A stretch of 64,000 nt of DNA from Microtetraspora glauca (GTDB taxonomy: Bacteria; Actinomycetota; Actinomycetes; Streptomycetales; Streptomycetaceae), in the NCBI GenBank assembly GCA_000721275.1, contig JOFO01000004.1, positions 1 through 64,000 on the forward strand. Direction: 5' to 3'. The notes under the pieces are model-generated. The model saw only the letters and a program-made list of their open reading frames with translations, was not told the DNA's origin and made no database searches. Both the position numbers and the translations under genes were made by a program. Shown in pieces: positions 18,075 through 26,532 of the stretch (its first letter is position 1; every line of letters begins with the position of its first letter).

Positions 18075-18368
18075 ATGACCGCGCCGCCCTCCCTCGCCTT
18101 CGTGCGCCACACCGACGGCCTCCGCCACCGCTTCGACCTCGCCGGCGAGCGCGACGGCCGCCCCGCCTACCGCCGCACCGACGGCGCCGTGTGGTGCGTC
18201 TGGTCGGCCGCCGACGGCTGGCACTGCGTGCTCCCGGACGGCCTCGTCACCGCGCACCCCCGGGACGGGCGCGCCGACGGCGCCGCACCGCCGGCGACGG
18301 TCTGGCACAGCTTCAAGGCCGACCGCTCCTACCTGTACGATCTCCAGTACCCCGCTCCGGACGCCTGA
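18075..18368 (+). CDS. Small hypothetical protein
   Basis: 97 residues from ATG 18075 (an in-frame GTG at 18057 is also possible). It is compact and aromatic-rich: FVRHTDGLRHRFDLAGERDG, GAVWCVWSAADGWHCVLPDG, VWHSFKADRSYLYDLQYPAP. The alternating pattern suggests a small all-beta domain, with two cysteines six residues from the tryptophan pairs. No signal peptide or membrane helix. I do not recognise the family. It stands between the lipid kinase and the DinB gene on the same strand, about 50 bases upstream of the latter. Confidence 0.6.
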   Translation: MTAPPSLAFVRHTDGLRHRFDLAGERDGRPAYRRTDGAVWCVWSAADGWHCVLPDGLVTAHPRDGRADGAAPPATVWHSFKADRSYLYDLQYPAPDA

Positions 18369-18418
18369 CCCGCGGAAATGCCTCGACACGACCCCCGGTG
18401 ATCGGGAACGCTGCCCGG

Positions 18419-18922
18419 ATGACCGCGATCGACGACACCCCGCCCGCGTGGGACGAGCGCACCCAGCTCACCACGTTCCTCGACTACGCCCGCGCCACCG
18501 CCCGCGCCAAATGCGAGGGCGTCTCCGAGGAGAACGCCCGCCGGGCGCTGCTCCCCGGCTCGCCGCTGATGACCCTGAACGGCCTGATCAACCATCTGCG
18601 CTGGGTCGAGTACTACTGGTTCCACGTGATCTTCCTCGGCGGGGAGGACGAGATGCCCTGGAGCGAGGACGACCCCGACCGCGAGATGCGCATCGCCGTC
18701 GACTTCCCGCTGTCGCAGCTGCTCGACGAGTACGAGGAGCAGAGCGCCCGCTACCGCGACCTGGTCGCCGCGCACCCGCTCGACGCCCGGGCCGAGAAGC
18801 CGGTCCGCGGCGGCGTCCACGTCGACCTGCGCTGGATCCTGCACCACCTCGTCGAGGAGACGGCCCGGCACAACGGCCACCTGGACATCCTGCGGGAACT
18901 GCTCGACGGCACGCGCGGCTGA
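18419..18922 (+). CDS. DinB/DUF664 family protein
   Basis: 167 residues. The four-helix DinB fold is recognised from ERTQLTTFLDYARATARAKC, the first metal His in LNGLINHLRWVEYYWF, and the paired histidines in WILHHLVEETARHNGHLDIL near the C-terminus. These three His positions form the metal site typical of DinB_2/DUF664 proteins, a group that includes thiol-dependent transferases and hydrolases; in actinobacteria several relatives use mycothiol. The substrate is not predictable. Two further DinB-type genes lie in this window (38273 and 41561). A short gene, 21 bases on, follows on the same strand. Confidence 0.9.
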   Translation: MTAIDDTPPAWDERTQLTTFLDYARATARAKCEGVSEENARRALLPGSPLMTLNGLINHLRWVEYYWFHVIFLGGEDEMPWSEDDPDREMRIAVDFPLSQLLDEYEEQSARYRDLVAAHPLDARAEKPVRGGVHVDLRWILHHLVEETARHNGHLDILRELLDGTRG

Positions 18923-18943
18923 CCGCTCACCGGAGGCGACCCG

Positions 18944-19372
18944 ATGCCCGACGACCGGACCGAACTGCTCTCCGACGACGTGTCCGACCCGCTGTCCGAC
19001 GACCCGACCGAGCCGCTGCCCGACGACGTCGCCGGCGTGCTCGCCGCGCTTCTCGACCCGGCCGATCCCGTCCACGCGGCCCTGCTCCGGCAGGTGCCGC
19101 ACCTGCGGGTGACGGGTCGGTGCGGCTGCGGGTGCGGAAGCGCCGACTTCGCGCTCGACGTCCGTACGGTCGCGGCGGCGGCGACCGGCGCCATGACCGT
19201 GGTCGCGGCCGAGGCGACGCTGCTGACGGGGGACGGGGAGTGCCCGGGGGAGGTGCTGCTCTTCGCCCAGGGCGGGTACCTGTCGTGGCTGGAGGTCTGC
19301 TCGTGGAGCGACGACACCGAGGTGACCCTCGCCGCCGCGCGCGGATGGCTCCGGGCGCGCCGACCGCACTGA
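18944..19372 (+). CDS. Hypothetical protein with a CxCxC cluster
   Basis: 142 residues. The N-terminus has three similar acidic segments (ELLSDDVSDPLSDD, PTEPLPDDVAG), then a helix (LAALLDPADPVHAALLRQ). A cysteine cluster RCGCGCGSADF follows and could bind a metal. The C-terminal half is beta-rich (ECPGEVLLFAQGGYLSWLEV) and ends in a helix with ARGWLRARRPH. No signal peptide. I do not recognise a family. It follows the DinB gene by 21 bases, with GGAGGCGAC upstream of its ATG, so the two probably share a transcript. Confidence 0.65.
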   Translation: MPDDRTELLSDDVSDPLSDDPTEPLPDDVAGVLAALLDPADPVHAALLRQVPHLRVTGRCGCGCGSADFALDVRTVAAAATGAMTVVAAEATLLTGDGECPGEVLLFAQGGYLSWLEVCSWSDDTEVTLAAARGWLRARRPH

Positions 19373-19431
19373 CCGCGCGGCCGGACAGCCCTCGTACACT
19401 CCCCTCCGACCCCGCACCACCGGAGCCACGC

Positions 19432-20779
19432 ATGAAGACCCTCGTCACCGCCCGCCACGTGATCGGCTACGACCCCGACGCCGACGACCACGTCCTCCTC
19501 CGCGACGGGCAGGTGGTCTACGAGGGCGACCGGATCGTCCACGTCGGCCACGGCTACGACCCGGCGGACTGCGACGAGGTCGTCGACGCCGGACACGCCC
19601 TCGTGGGCCCCGGCTTCGTCGACCTCGACGCGCTGGCCGACATCGACCACGCTCTGCTCGACACCTGGCACGCGGACGACCGGGGCCTGCAGTGGTCGCA
19701 GGAGTACGCGGAGCGTGGCCCGACGGCCGTGTTCGACGCCGACGACCGCGCCTTCGTCCGCGCGTACGCCCTGACCCAGCTGATCCGCAACGGCATCACG
19801 ACCGCGATGCCGATCGCCGCCGAGACCCACACGGACTGGGCGGAGACGTACGACGACCTGGCGGCGGTCGCCGACAGCGCGGCGCGGTTCGGCCTGCGCA
19901 TGTACCTGGGCCCGAGCTACCGCTCCGGCGTCCCCGTCGTCACGCCGGACGGCGGCCGCGCCCTGTGGTGGCAGGAGCGGAAGGGCGAGGAGGGCCTGGC
20001 GGACGCGATCCGCTTTGTACAGGACTTCGACGGCGCCCACGGCGGCCTGATCCGCGGCGCGCTGCTGCCCTGCCGCATCGAGACGCTGACGCCGGAGCTG
20101 ATGCGCGCCACGGCGACGGCGGCGGAGGAACTCGACTGCCTGGTACGGCTCCACTGCCTCCAGGGCACCGGCGAACTGCGGCACCTGGCGGACCGTCACG
20201 GCACCACGCCGCTCGGCCTGTTGAAGGACACGGGCCTGCTCGGCCGGCGCCTCCTCATCCCGCACGCCCTCTACATCGGCGGGCACAGCGACGTCGACGC
20301 CCCGTACGCGGGCGAGCTGGACGCCCTCGCGTCGATCGCCGGCATCGTGCACTGCCCGCACACGATGGTCCGGTACGGGGCGGCCCTGGAGGACTTCGAC
20401 CGCTACCCTCGGGGGCGCCCGCGCGCTGGGCCGCGACGACCTCGGCCGGCTCGCCCCGGGCGCGCTGGCGGACCTGGTCGTCGTCCGCCTGGACGGCCCC
20501 CGCACGGGCCCCGTGGACGACCCGGTCCGCACCCTGCTGATGAACACCTCCGGCGCCGACGTCGACACCGTCGTCGTCAACGGCCGGACGGTGCTGCGCG
20601 GCGGAGCGATACCCGGCCTCGACGAGACCGCCTGGCGCGCCCGCGCCCAGGACGTCTTCGACCGCATGAAGGCGGCCTACGCCACCCGCGACTACCGCCA
20701 CCGCACCCCCGCCGAGCTCTTCCCCGCCTCCTTCCCGTCCTCCTCCGCCCCCGCCGCCGGGGCGCCGGGGCCGCGCTAG
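19432..20779 (+). pseudogene. Amidohydrolase/deaminase-family gene with internal deletion and frameshift
   Basis: From ATG 19432 the protein begins MKTLVTARHVIGYDPDADDH and continues as a cytosine-deaminase/chlorohydrolase-type amidohydrolase: VVDAGHALVGPGFVDLDA, LIRNGITTAMPIAAETHTDW, LVRLHCLQGTG, and IAGIVHCPHTMVRYGAALEDFDRY at about 20405. The frame then breaks. The next recognisable piece, GGARALGRDDLGRLAPGALA, is in another frame and continues to VVNGRTVLRGG and the stop at 20779. The roughly 60-100 residues that normally lie between (with the late catalytic Asp motif) are missing. The junction reads GCTACCCTCGGGGG, consistent with a deletion at a short repeat such as ACC. The product would lack its metal-site Asp and be inactive. 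Confidence 0.85.
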
Positions 20780-21402
20780 CCGGCGAACGGGTTTCCGTCA
20801 CCGGGGAGGCGCCCGCCCGGCGGCACGTACCGGAGCCGGCCGTCGCGGCCGGTCACGGGCGTGAAGCCGGCGGCCAGCAGTCGAGCGGTGCACCGGGCGA
20901 GGGAGCGCCGGCTCACGGCCCACAGGACACCCAGCAGAGCCGTCACCGCCACCCAGAAGCCACCGGCGACGGCGAGGACCGAGGCCGCGTCGTCACCGAA
21001 CGCCAGCCCGAGGGAAAGCGCGCCGAAGGTGAGGGGGACCAGGACGAGCACCGCCCGGGCCCTGGCGGAGTACTGGCGATGGAGGTCCAGGACGATCCGC
21101 GCCTCCAGGATGCCGAGCGCCTCAGGCGCGGGCGCCGGCAGCGGGCCCCCTTCGGCCGCGTGCGGATAGCGTTCCCGGTTCTCCCCGGCGAGCGCCCGGG
21201 CCCGCGGACCGGGGTCCGGTACGAGCGACAGCACGCTCCCGCCCCGGCCGGTCTGCTGGACGCTCTCGTACGCATACCCGAACTGCTCGGCGGTGCAGGC
21301 GAGCCGGGTCAGTTTCCTCATGGTGGCCGTGGTGACGACCATCCGGACCGGCTCCCCGCTCTCCAGCAGCCGCAGCAGCCTCCGCTGGTGCTTCCTCCCC
21401 AT
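20776..21402 (-). CDS. Two-helix membrane protein of unknown function
   Basis: 208 residues from ATG 21402. The cytoplasmic N-terminal half is basic then mixed (MGRKHQRRLLRLLESGEPV, CTAEQFGYAYESVQQTGRGG). Two transmembrane helices follow: about 116-136 (AVLVLVPLTFGALSLGLAFG) and 141-161 (VLAVAGGFWVAVTALLGVLW). A C-terminal tail has RLLAAGFTPVTGRDGRLRYV. The family is unrecognised. Its stop overlaps the stop of the amidohydrolase pseudogene by four bases (convergent). It lies upstream of nothing obvious; the histidine-kinase operon ends 136 bases before its start and is transcribed the same way. Confidence 0.65.
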   Translation of the reverse strand: MGRKHQRRLLRLLESGEPVRMVVTTATMRKLTRLACTAEQFGYAYESVQQTGRGGSVLSLVPDPGPRARALAGENRERYPHAAEGGPLPAPAPEALGILEARIVLDLHRQYSARARAVLVLVPLTFGALSLGLAFGDDAASVLAVAGGFWVAVTALLGVLWAVSRRSLARCTARLLAAGFTPVTGRDGRLRYVPPGGRLPGDGNPFAG

Positions 21403-21537
21403 GCGCCCCTCCCGGTCGCTCGGGTCTCAGCGTCACCCGGTACGGCGGAAGGCTTCCATGCCCGAACCCCGCACGATCCGGCCCTGTTCCCTGCCGACAC
21501 GGGGCAGCGCGCCCGCGCCGTCCCGCTGCCCCCTCCG

Positions 21538-22674
21538 CTACCGGCCCGCTTGCGCCGGCGGCCCCTCCGGTGTGCGGGGCAGCAGCACCGCGACGACCAG
21601 GCCACCGGCGGGACGGGGCGCGAGCGTCAGACTCCCGCCGTGGGCCCGCACCACGCTCCGCACCAGCGCGAGCCCCAGGCCCACCCCCGCGTGCCCGTCG
21701 CCGCGCACCCGGTCCGTCCCCCGCCGGAACGGCTCGGTGAGGGTCGGCACCAGATCCGCCGGCACCGGCGGCCCCGTGTTCTCGACCCGCACCAGACTCC
21801 CCTCGGGCCGCTCCTCCGTGTGCACCGACGCGGTCCCCCCGGCCGGCAGGTTGTGCACCAGAGCGTTCTGCACCAGGTTCGTCACCATCCTCAGCAGCAG
21901 CTCCGGGGAACCGCTCGCCCACGCCGCGCCGCCGGTGACCTCCAGCGCGATCCCGCGCCGCTCCGCGAGCGGCAGCAGCGTCTCGGCGGCCTCCTCGGCG
22001 ACCAGCGACAGGTCCACGGGCTCGCGGGAGTCCAGCCCCCGGTCGCTGCGGCTCAGCAGCAGCAGGGCCTCGGTCAGCTCGATCGCCCGCGCGTTCACCG
22101 TGCTCAGCCGTGCGATCAGCTCGTCGCGGTCCCGCGTCGGATCCTCGCGCGCGACATCGAGCAGCGCCCGCGACACGGCCAGCGGGGTGCGCAGCTCGTG
22201 CGAGGCGTTCGCGGCGAACCGCTGCTGCTCCGCGACCTGCGCCTCCAGCCGGCCCAGCATCGTGTCGAACGCGTCCGCCAGCTCGCGGAACTCGTCCTCC
22301 CGGCCCTCCATCCGGATCCGGTGCGACAGCGACCCGCTGCCGGCCGTCCGCGCCGCCGCCGTGATCCGGGTGAGCGGCGCCAGCATCCGGCCGGCGAGCA
22401 GCCATCCTCCGACGAGCCCGAAGACCAGCAGGAAGCCCATCGCCACGGCAGCCGCCGGGAAGAACGTCCGCACCAGCAGATACCGGTTGGGCGAGACGCC
22501 TAGGAGCCCCCGGTCGTTGTCGGGGACGTACCGGAGCAGGAACACCCACACCACGCCGAGCAGCAGCGCGCCCGCGACGGTCAGGAAACCGGCATAGCTG
22601 AGGGTCAGCTTCCACCGGACGCTCAGCCCCCGGCGCCGGGGTCCGGTGCCGCGGGGCACGGACCGCCTAGCCAC
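21538..22674 (-). CDS. Sensor histidine kinase of the VanZ-linked two-component system
   Basis: 378 residues from GTG 22674, overlapping the response-regulator stop by eight bases (the frame extends further up but only shadows the regulator). A first membrane helix (about 20-42), a short external loop of about 25 residues (RYVPDNDRGLLGVSPNRYLL) and a second helix precede a HAMP segment. The dimerisation/phosphoacceptor helix has NASHELRTPLAVSR with the phosphorylated His. The ATPase shows the N-box VTNLVQNALVHN, then VRVENTGPPV and a G-box HAGVGLGLALVR. All key residues are present. The very small external loop suggests that it senses the membrane or a lipid-level signal rather than a large ligand. 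Confidence 0.93.
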   Translation of the reverse strand: MARRSVPRGTGPRRRGLSVRWKLTLSYAGFLTVAGALLLGVVWVFLLRYVPDNDRGLLGVSPNRYLLVRTFFPAAAVAMGFLLVFGLVGGWLLAGRMLAPLTRITAAARTAGSGSLSHRIRMEGREDEFRELADAFDTMLGRLEAQVAEQQRFAANASHELRTPLAVSRALLDVAREDPTRDRDELIARLSTVNARAIELTEALLLLSRSDRGLDSREPVDLSLVAEEAAETLLPLAERRGIALEVTGGAAWASGSPELLLRMVTNLVQNALVHNLPAGGTASVHTEERPEGSLVRVENTGPPVPADLVPTLTEPFRRGTDRVRGDGHAGVGLGLALVRSVVRAHGGSLTLAPRPAGGLVVAVLLPRTPEGPPAQAGR

Positions 22675-23440
22675 GAGAAGGACCGGCGCCGGCGGAGCCC
22701 GTACGGGAGGAACCCGTACCGGTGGAACCCGTATCAGCGGCACCACCACCCGAGGCGCCCGCGCCGGGACCGGCCTCCGGTCCGGTGTCGATGCGGTAGC
22801 CGACGCCCGGCACCGTGGCGATGATCCACGGCTCGCCGAGCCGCTTCCGCAGGGCGGAGACGGTGATGCGGACGGCGTTGGTGAACGGGTCGGTGTTCTC
22901 GTCCCACGCGCGGCCCAGCAGCTCCTCGGCGCTCACCACCCCGCCCTCCGCGGCGACGAGCACGTCGAGGACCGCGAACTGCTTGCGGGTCAGCGCCACG
23001 TACCGCCCGTCGCGGAACACCTCCCGGCGGAACGGGTCGACGCGAAGACCCGCGAGCTCGCGGACCGGGGGCCGCGCGTACGCCCGGCGGCGGTGCAGCG
23101 CCCGCAGCCGCAGGACGAGCTCGCGCAGGTCGAACGGCTTGGTGAGGTAGTCGTCGGCGCCGAGCGCGAACCCGGACTCCTTGTCGTCGATCCGGTCGGC
23201 GGCGGTGAGCATCAGGATCGGGACGCCGCTGCCGGAGGCGACGATCCGGCGGGCGACCTCGTCGCCGGACGGGCCGGGGATGTCACGGTCGAGCACCACC
23301 AGGTCGTACGCGTGCACGGCCAGCAGCTCCAGGGCGGTGTCGCCGTCGCCGGCGATGTCGGCGGCGATCGCCTCCAGCCGGAGACCGTCCCGGACGGCCT
23401 CGGCCAGATACGGCTCGTCCTCCACGATCAGTACGCGCAT
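22667..23440 (-). CDS. OmpR/PhoB-family response regulator
   Basis: 257 residues. The receiver domain (1-115) begins MRVLIVEDEPYLAEAV, has the phospho-acceptor Asp in DLVVLDRDIPG, the conserved Thr in LMLTAADR and the Lys in YLTKPFDLREL. The winged-helix effector (about 130-225) shows FAVLDVLVAAEGGVVSAEELLGRAWD, the recognition-helix pattern TNAVRITVSALRKRLG and the wing TVPGVGYRID. After the wing comes an unusual 30-residue Gly/Ala/Ser/Thr tail, which makes the protein longer than the usual 225-235 residues. It begins 9 bases after the VanZ stop, and the sensor-kinase start overlaps its end, so the three genes form one operon. Confidence 0.95.
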   Translation of the reverse strand: MRVLIVEDEPYLAEAVRDGLRLEAIAADIAGDGDTALELLAVHAYDLVVLDRDIPGPSGDEVARRIVASGSGVPILMLTAADRIDDKESGFALGADDYLTKPFDLRELVLRLRALHRRRAYARPPVRELAGLRVDPFRREVFRDGRYVALTRKQFAVLDVLVAAEGGVVSAEELLGRAWDENTDPFTNAVRITVSALRKRLGEPWIIATVPGVGYRIDTGPEAGPGAGASGGGAADTGSTGTGSSRTGSAGAGPSRG

Positions 23441-23449
23441 GGGGAAAGC

Positions 23450-24130
23450 CTAGGCACCCCGGACCGCGTCCGGCGCGGGCGCGGCCCGGCGCCACCAGGC
23501 ACGCGACGCGAGCCCGGCCAGGACGGCGCCCGCGGCGTTGACCAGGACGTCGTCCACCGACGACACCCGGTCCAGGCGCAGCACGTACTGCGCGGTCTCG
23601 ACCAGCACCGAGCAGCCCGCCCCGAGCGCGAGGACGCGCGGGACGGTCGCCAGCGCCGCGAACCGGACCGGCGCGAAGAAACCGAGCGACGCGAAGACCA
23701 GCAGGTTCCCGCCGATCCCGAGCGGGCCCATCGTCACCAGGTCCCGCAGCGGTACGAGACTCACCCGCGGCGGCAGGTCGCCCCCGCCCGGCATCAGCGT
23801 CATCCACAGGAACGGCAGCGTCCCGTGCACCATGCCCACCTCGGCCAGCGACCGCCGCCACGCGTCCGCCCCGGCCGAACGCCGCCGCAGCCGCGCCAGC
23901 CCCCACGCCACCGCCAGCGCCACCGGGACCGTGACCACCGTCATCAGCACGACGCCGTTGAACGTGCCGAGGCAGCGGTCCCACAGCCCCGCCCGGCAGG
24001 CCGGAGCCGCCATCATCAGCGGCCCCCGCATGACGAACAGGACGCCCGCGAGGGCGAGGACCGCCACGCCGGCGGGCAGGAGCCCGCGCGTGCGGCGGCA
24101 CGATGCCGGAAGAGCCGTGTCGTCGATCAT
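23450..24130 (-). CDS. VanZ-family membrane protein, first gene of the two-component operon
   Basis: 226 residues from ATG 24130. Five hydrophobic helices are visible, and the VanZ signature is clear in RVSLVPLRDLVTMGPLGIGG then NLLVFASLGFFAPV, followed by SVLVETAQYVLRLDRVSSVD and DVLVNAAGAVLAGL. VanZ in enterococci gives low-level teicoplanin resistance by an unknown mechanism; most actinomycete VanZ-like proteins have no tested role. Being the first gene before a response regulator and a sensor kinase, it may be the output or a sensory accessory of that system. A direct repeat upstream could be the regulator's own binding site, which would make the operon autoregulated. Confidence 0.9.
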   Translation of the reverse strand: MIDDTALPASCRRTRGLLPAGVAVLALAGVLFVMRGPLMMAAPACRAGLWDRCLGTFNGVVLMTVVTVPVALAVAWGLARLRRRSAGADAWRRSLAEVGMVHGTLPFLWMTLMPGGGDLPPRVSLVPLRDLVTMGPLGIGGNLLVFASLGFFAPVRFAALATVPRVLALGAGCSVLVETAQYVLRLDRVSSVDDVLVNAAGAVLAGLASRAWWRRAAPAPDAVRGA

Positions 24131-24176
24131 GCGCCCATTGCACACGCCGGACCGTTGCCACGGCGTATGCGCTTTT

Positions 24177-24193
24177 CGATACGCCGGCGATAC
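24177..24193 (-). promoter_or_regulatory. Direct repeat, candidate response-regulator site
   Basis: CGATAC occurs at 24177-24182 and again at 24188-24193, 11 bp apart (about one helical turn), roughly 50-60 bases upstream of the VanZ start. Tandem hexamers on one helix face are the usual OmpR-family target. Inferred from spacing and position only. Confidence 0.35.
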
Positions 24194-24245
24194 ACGCGCC
24201 CGGGCCGCCCGGGCACGTACCGCCGGCGGACCTTACCGCTCCCGC

Positions 24246-24986
24246 TCAGCGCAGCCGGCGCGCCCGCAGCACCACGTCGTGGGTGTGGTGCGCCCCCGCG
24301 CCGCCCTCCGGGACCACCCGGGGCCGCTCCTCGTCGACCTCCACCCGCCAGTCGTCGCCGAGCAGCGCGGCGACCATCGACGGCCACACGTAGTCCGCCG
24401 GGTCGAAACCGCTCGCGTCGGCGTCGTGGTGCCGCTCCATGCCCGCGTGGTGGACGAGCAGCAGCACACCGCCGGGCGCCACCGCCGCGAGCAGCGCGTG
24501 CTCGGCGGCGGCCTCCGGGGTGCGCAGCAGCGCCGGGTACTGCGCCGACACCAGGTCGAACGCGCCCGCCGGCAGCGCCGCGTCGGTCAGCCCGGCGTGC
24601 ACCCACCGCACCTCCACCCCGGCGGCCCGCGCGTGCGCGGCGGCCCGCCGCAGTGCCACGCCCGACACCTCCAGGGCGGTCACGTCCCACCCGGCGCGGG
24701 CGAGCCAGATGGCGTCCGCGCCCTCGCCGCAGCCGACGTCGAGGACCCGGCCGGGGGAGAGGTCGGCGACCTCGGCGACGAGCGCCCCGTTGGGCCGCCC
24801 GCTCCAGAGCTGCTGGCGCTCGGCGTAGCGGCCGTCCCAGGCGTCGCGCACGGCGGGGTCGCCGACGTATCCGTCGTCGGCGAAGCCGTCTGAGGGGAGT
24901 GCGTCCGAGGGGAGTGCGTCCGAGACGAGAGCGTCCGTGGTGAGTGCGTCCGTGGTGAGTGCGTCCATGGTGAGGTCATCGGCCAT
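24246..24986 (-). CDS. Class I SAM-dependent methyltransferase with repeat-coded N-terminus
   Basis: 246 residues from ATG 24986. The first 35 residues are a degenerate pentapeptide repeat (TDAL, SDAL and similar) encoded by six 15-bp units. After YVGDPAVRDAWDGRYAERQQ the Rossmann core starts: GRVLDVGCGEGADAIWLAR is SAM motif I, DVTALEVSGVALRRA the acidic strand-2 end, and FDLVSAQYPAL and GGVLLLVHHAG later motifs. It resembles the TehB/UbiE-like group that methylates small molecules; in TehB-like proteins the substrate can be a metalloid or a thiol, but nothing here decides that. Single gene, convergent with the VanZ operon's promoter side. Confidence 0.88.
   Translation of the reverse strand: MADDLTMDALTTDALTTDALVSDALPSDALPSDGFADDGYVGDPAVRDAWDGRYAERQQLWSGRPNGALVAEVADLSPGRVLDVGCGEGADAIWLARAGWDVTALEVSGVALRRAAAHARAAGVEVRWVHAGLTDAALPAGAFDLVSAQYPALLRTPEAAAEHALLAAVAPGGVLLLVHHAGMERHHDADASGFDPADYVWPSMVAALLGDDWRVEVDEERPRVVPEGGAGAHHTHDVVLRARRLR
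24886..24975 (-). repeat. Six in-frame 15-bp tandem repeats in the methyltransferase gene
   Basis: Units of the form GCGTCCGWGGNGAGT repeat every 15 bp from 24886 to 24975, coding (on the minus strand) five-residue units ending DAL. Because the unit is a multiple of three, copy-number change would lengthen or shorten the N-terminal tail without a frameshift. Confidence 0.85.
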
Positions 24987-25110
24987 GGACCCACCGTCCC
25001 CGGTCCCGCCCGGTCGCGGCCAGTCCTCTTGCGGAAACGGCAAAAGCGCCGTGGGGACCGCGGGGGGCGGCACGGACCATGGGACGGCCCCGCCGCCCTA
25101 GCATGGCGGC

Positions 25111-25512
25111 GTGTTCGAATACCACGGGTGGATCACGATCCGCGAGACGCCGACGGGCGACGACGACGACGCCCGGCTGCGCCGCATCGTCGACGGCCTC
25201 CGGCTCCGCATCGCCGAGACCGCGCACCCCTACCTGCTCGACCTGCGGTGGATGAACGGCGAACCCTTCCTGCACGTGGGCGGCAACGCCAACCACCGTT
25301 CGGCCGACGTCCCCGACCTCTTCGCCCACGTCGCCGCCGTCGCCCCCGGCTCGTACGGCCTCCTCCACATCCGCGACGACGAGGACCCCGGCCACGAGAA
25401 CGAGCTCCGCGTCCTCAGGCTCGCCCGCGGCCGGGTCACCCACCACACGGAGCCGCTGCTGTCCCCCTGCATCCCGGCGCTGGAGGACGAGGACCCCGCC
25501 GGTCGTCCCTAG
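25111..25512 (+). CDS. Imm7-like immunity protein (orphan)
   Basis: 133 residues from GTG 25111. MFEYHGWITIRETPTGDDDD at the start, then LLDLRWMNGEPFLHVGGNAN and GSYGLLHIRDDEDPGHENE, match what I know of the Imm7 family of polymorphic-toxin immunity proteins (short alpha/beta proteins beginning with an EYHGWI-type strand). Such proteins neutralise a cognate secreted toxin domain delivered by neighbouring cells. No toxin gene (no RHS/WXG100/LXG protein or short toxin domain) is visible within 10 kb either side, so it would protect against outside toxins or be a leftover. No signal peptide, so cytoplasmic. Confidence 0.75.
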   Translation: MFEYHGWITIRETPTGDDDDARLRRIVDGLRLRIAETAHPYLLDLRWMNGEPFLHVGGNANHRSADVPDLFAHVAAVAPGSYGLLHIRDDEDPGHENELRVLRLARGRVTHHTEPLLSPCIPALEDEDPAGRP

Positions 25513-25547
25513 TCCCTAGGGGTACGGACCGGCGCCGGCCCCGCCTC

Positions 25548-26438
25548 TCATGGCTTCGCCGCGTCCCGGAGGGCGTCGAGCAGCGCGCGCAGCACCGGTT
25601 GTTCCAGCGCGCTGCGCCGGACCACGGCGTGGATCGCCCGCACCGGTTCGGGGTGGCGGACCCGCCGGACGACGACGCCGGGGTGACGGGCGCTCAGGCC
25701 GAGGCCGGGGATGAGGCTGACGCCGAGACCGGCGGCGACGAAGCCCTGGGCGGTCGCGTAGTCCTCCGAGGTGGCCGCGAAGTCCGGGCTGAAGCCCGCC
25801 GCGGCGCAGGCGTCGACGAGCGGGGCGAGACACGGGCCGGGGGGTTCGCTGCCGACCCAGGGTTCACCCGCCAGGTCGGCGAGGTCCACCACCCGCTTCC
25901 CGGCCAGGCGGTGCCCGCCGGGCAGCACGGCCCGGTACGCGTCGTCGACGAGGTGGACGACGCGGATGCCCGGCCGCGCGTCGTCCGGCGGCCGGACGAC
26001 GACGGCCAGGTCGGCGTCGCCCGCGATCACCTCCGCCAGCGCGTCGTCCGGATCGGCCAGGCGGGGGTCGATCGCCACGCCGGGATGCTCCTGGCGTACG
26101 CGCGCGAGGGCTGGCGCCAGCAGCGTCGGGCCGACGGACGCGAAGTAGCGGAGGGTCAGCCGGCCCTCGCGCCCGGCGCGGAGGTCGGCCAGCGCCGTCT
26201 CCGCCTCGGCGAGCTGTTCGCTGACGGCCGCCGCGTACCGCGTGAGCAGGAGTCCGGCCTCCGTGGGCCGCACGCCCCGGCCGACGCGTTCCAGCAGGGT
26301 GCTCCCGGTCTCCCGTTCCAGGGCGGAGATCTGCTGGCTCACGGCGGACGGGGTGTAGCCGAGGTGGGTCGCCGCCGCCGTCACGGAACCACTGGTGACC
26401 ACGGCGCGGAGGATCTGCATGCGCCTCACGTCCATCAT
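25548..26438 (-). CDS. LysR-family transcriptional regulator
   Basis: 296 residues from ATG 26438 (or the adjacent ATG 26435). The winged helix-turn-helix occupies the first 65 residues: MQILRAVVTSGSVTAAATHL then GYTPSAVSQQISALERETG, and GRGVRPTEAGLLL. The effector domain has the two alpha/beta lobes (GRLTLRYFASVGPTLLAPAL; VAAGLGVSLIPGLGLS). It is divergent from the EamA exporter/PhzF pair that starts at 26533, with a 94-base intergenic region. In LysR systems the divergent operon is the usual target, so the exporter is the likely regulon. The ligand is unknown, possibly the exported amino acid or metabolite. Confidence 0.92.
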   Translation of the reverse strand: MMDVRRMQILRAVVTSGSVTAAATHLGYTPSAVSQQISALERETGSTLLERVGRGVRPTEAGLLLTRYAAAVSEQLAEAETALADLRAGREGRLTLRYFASVGPTLLAPALARVRQEHPGVAIDPRLADPDDALAEVIAGDADLAVVVRPPDDARPGIRVVHLVDDAYRAVLPGGHRLAGKRVVDLADLAGEPWVGSEPPGPCLAPLVDACAAAGFSPDFAATSEDYATAQGFVAAGLGVSLIPGLGLSARHPGVVVRRVRHPEPVRAIHAVVRRSALEQPVLRALLDALRDAAKP

Positions 26439-26532
26439 GTAGAGCAGCTTAACGAAGGCGTAGAACCTTTTTCTTGTCCTTCCGGAAGGAGTGCGGCAGC
26501 GTTCGAGACAGTGCCCGGCCGATCGAGGGGAG

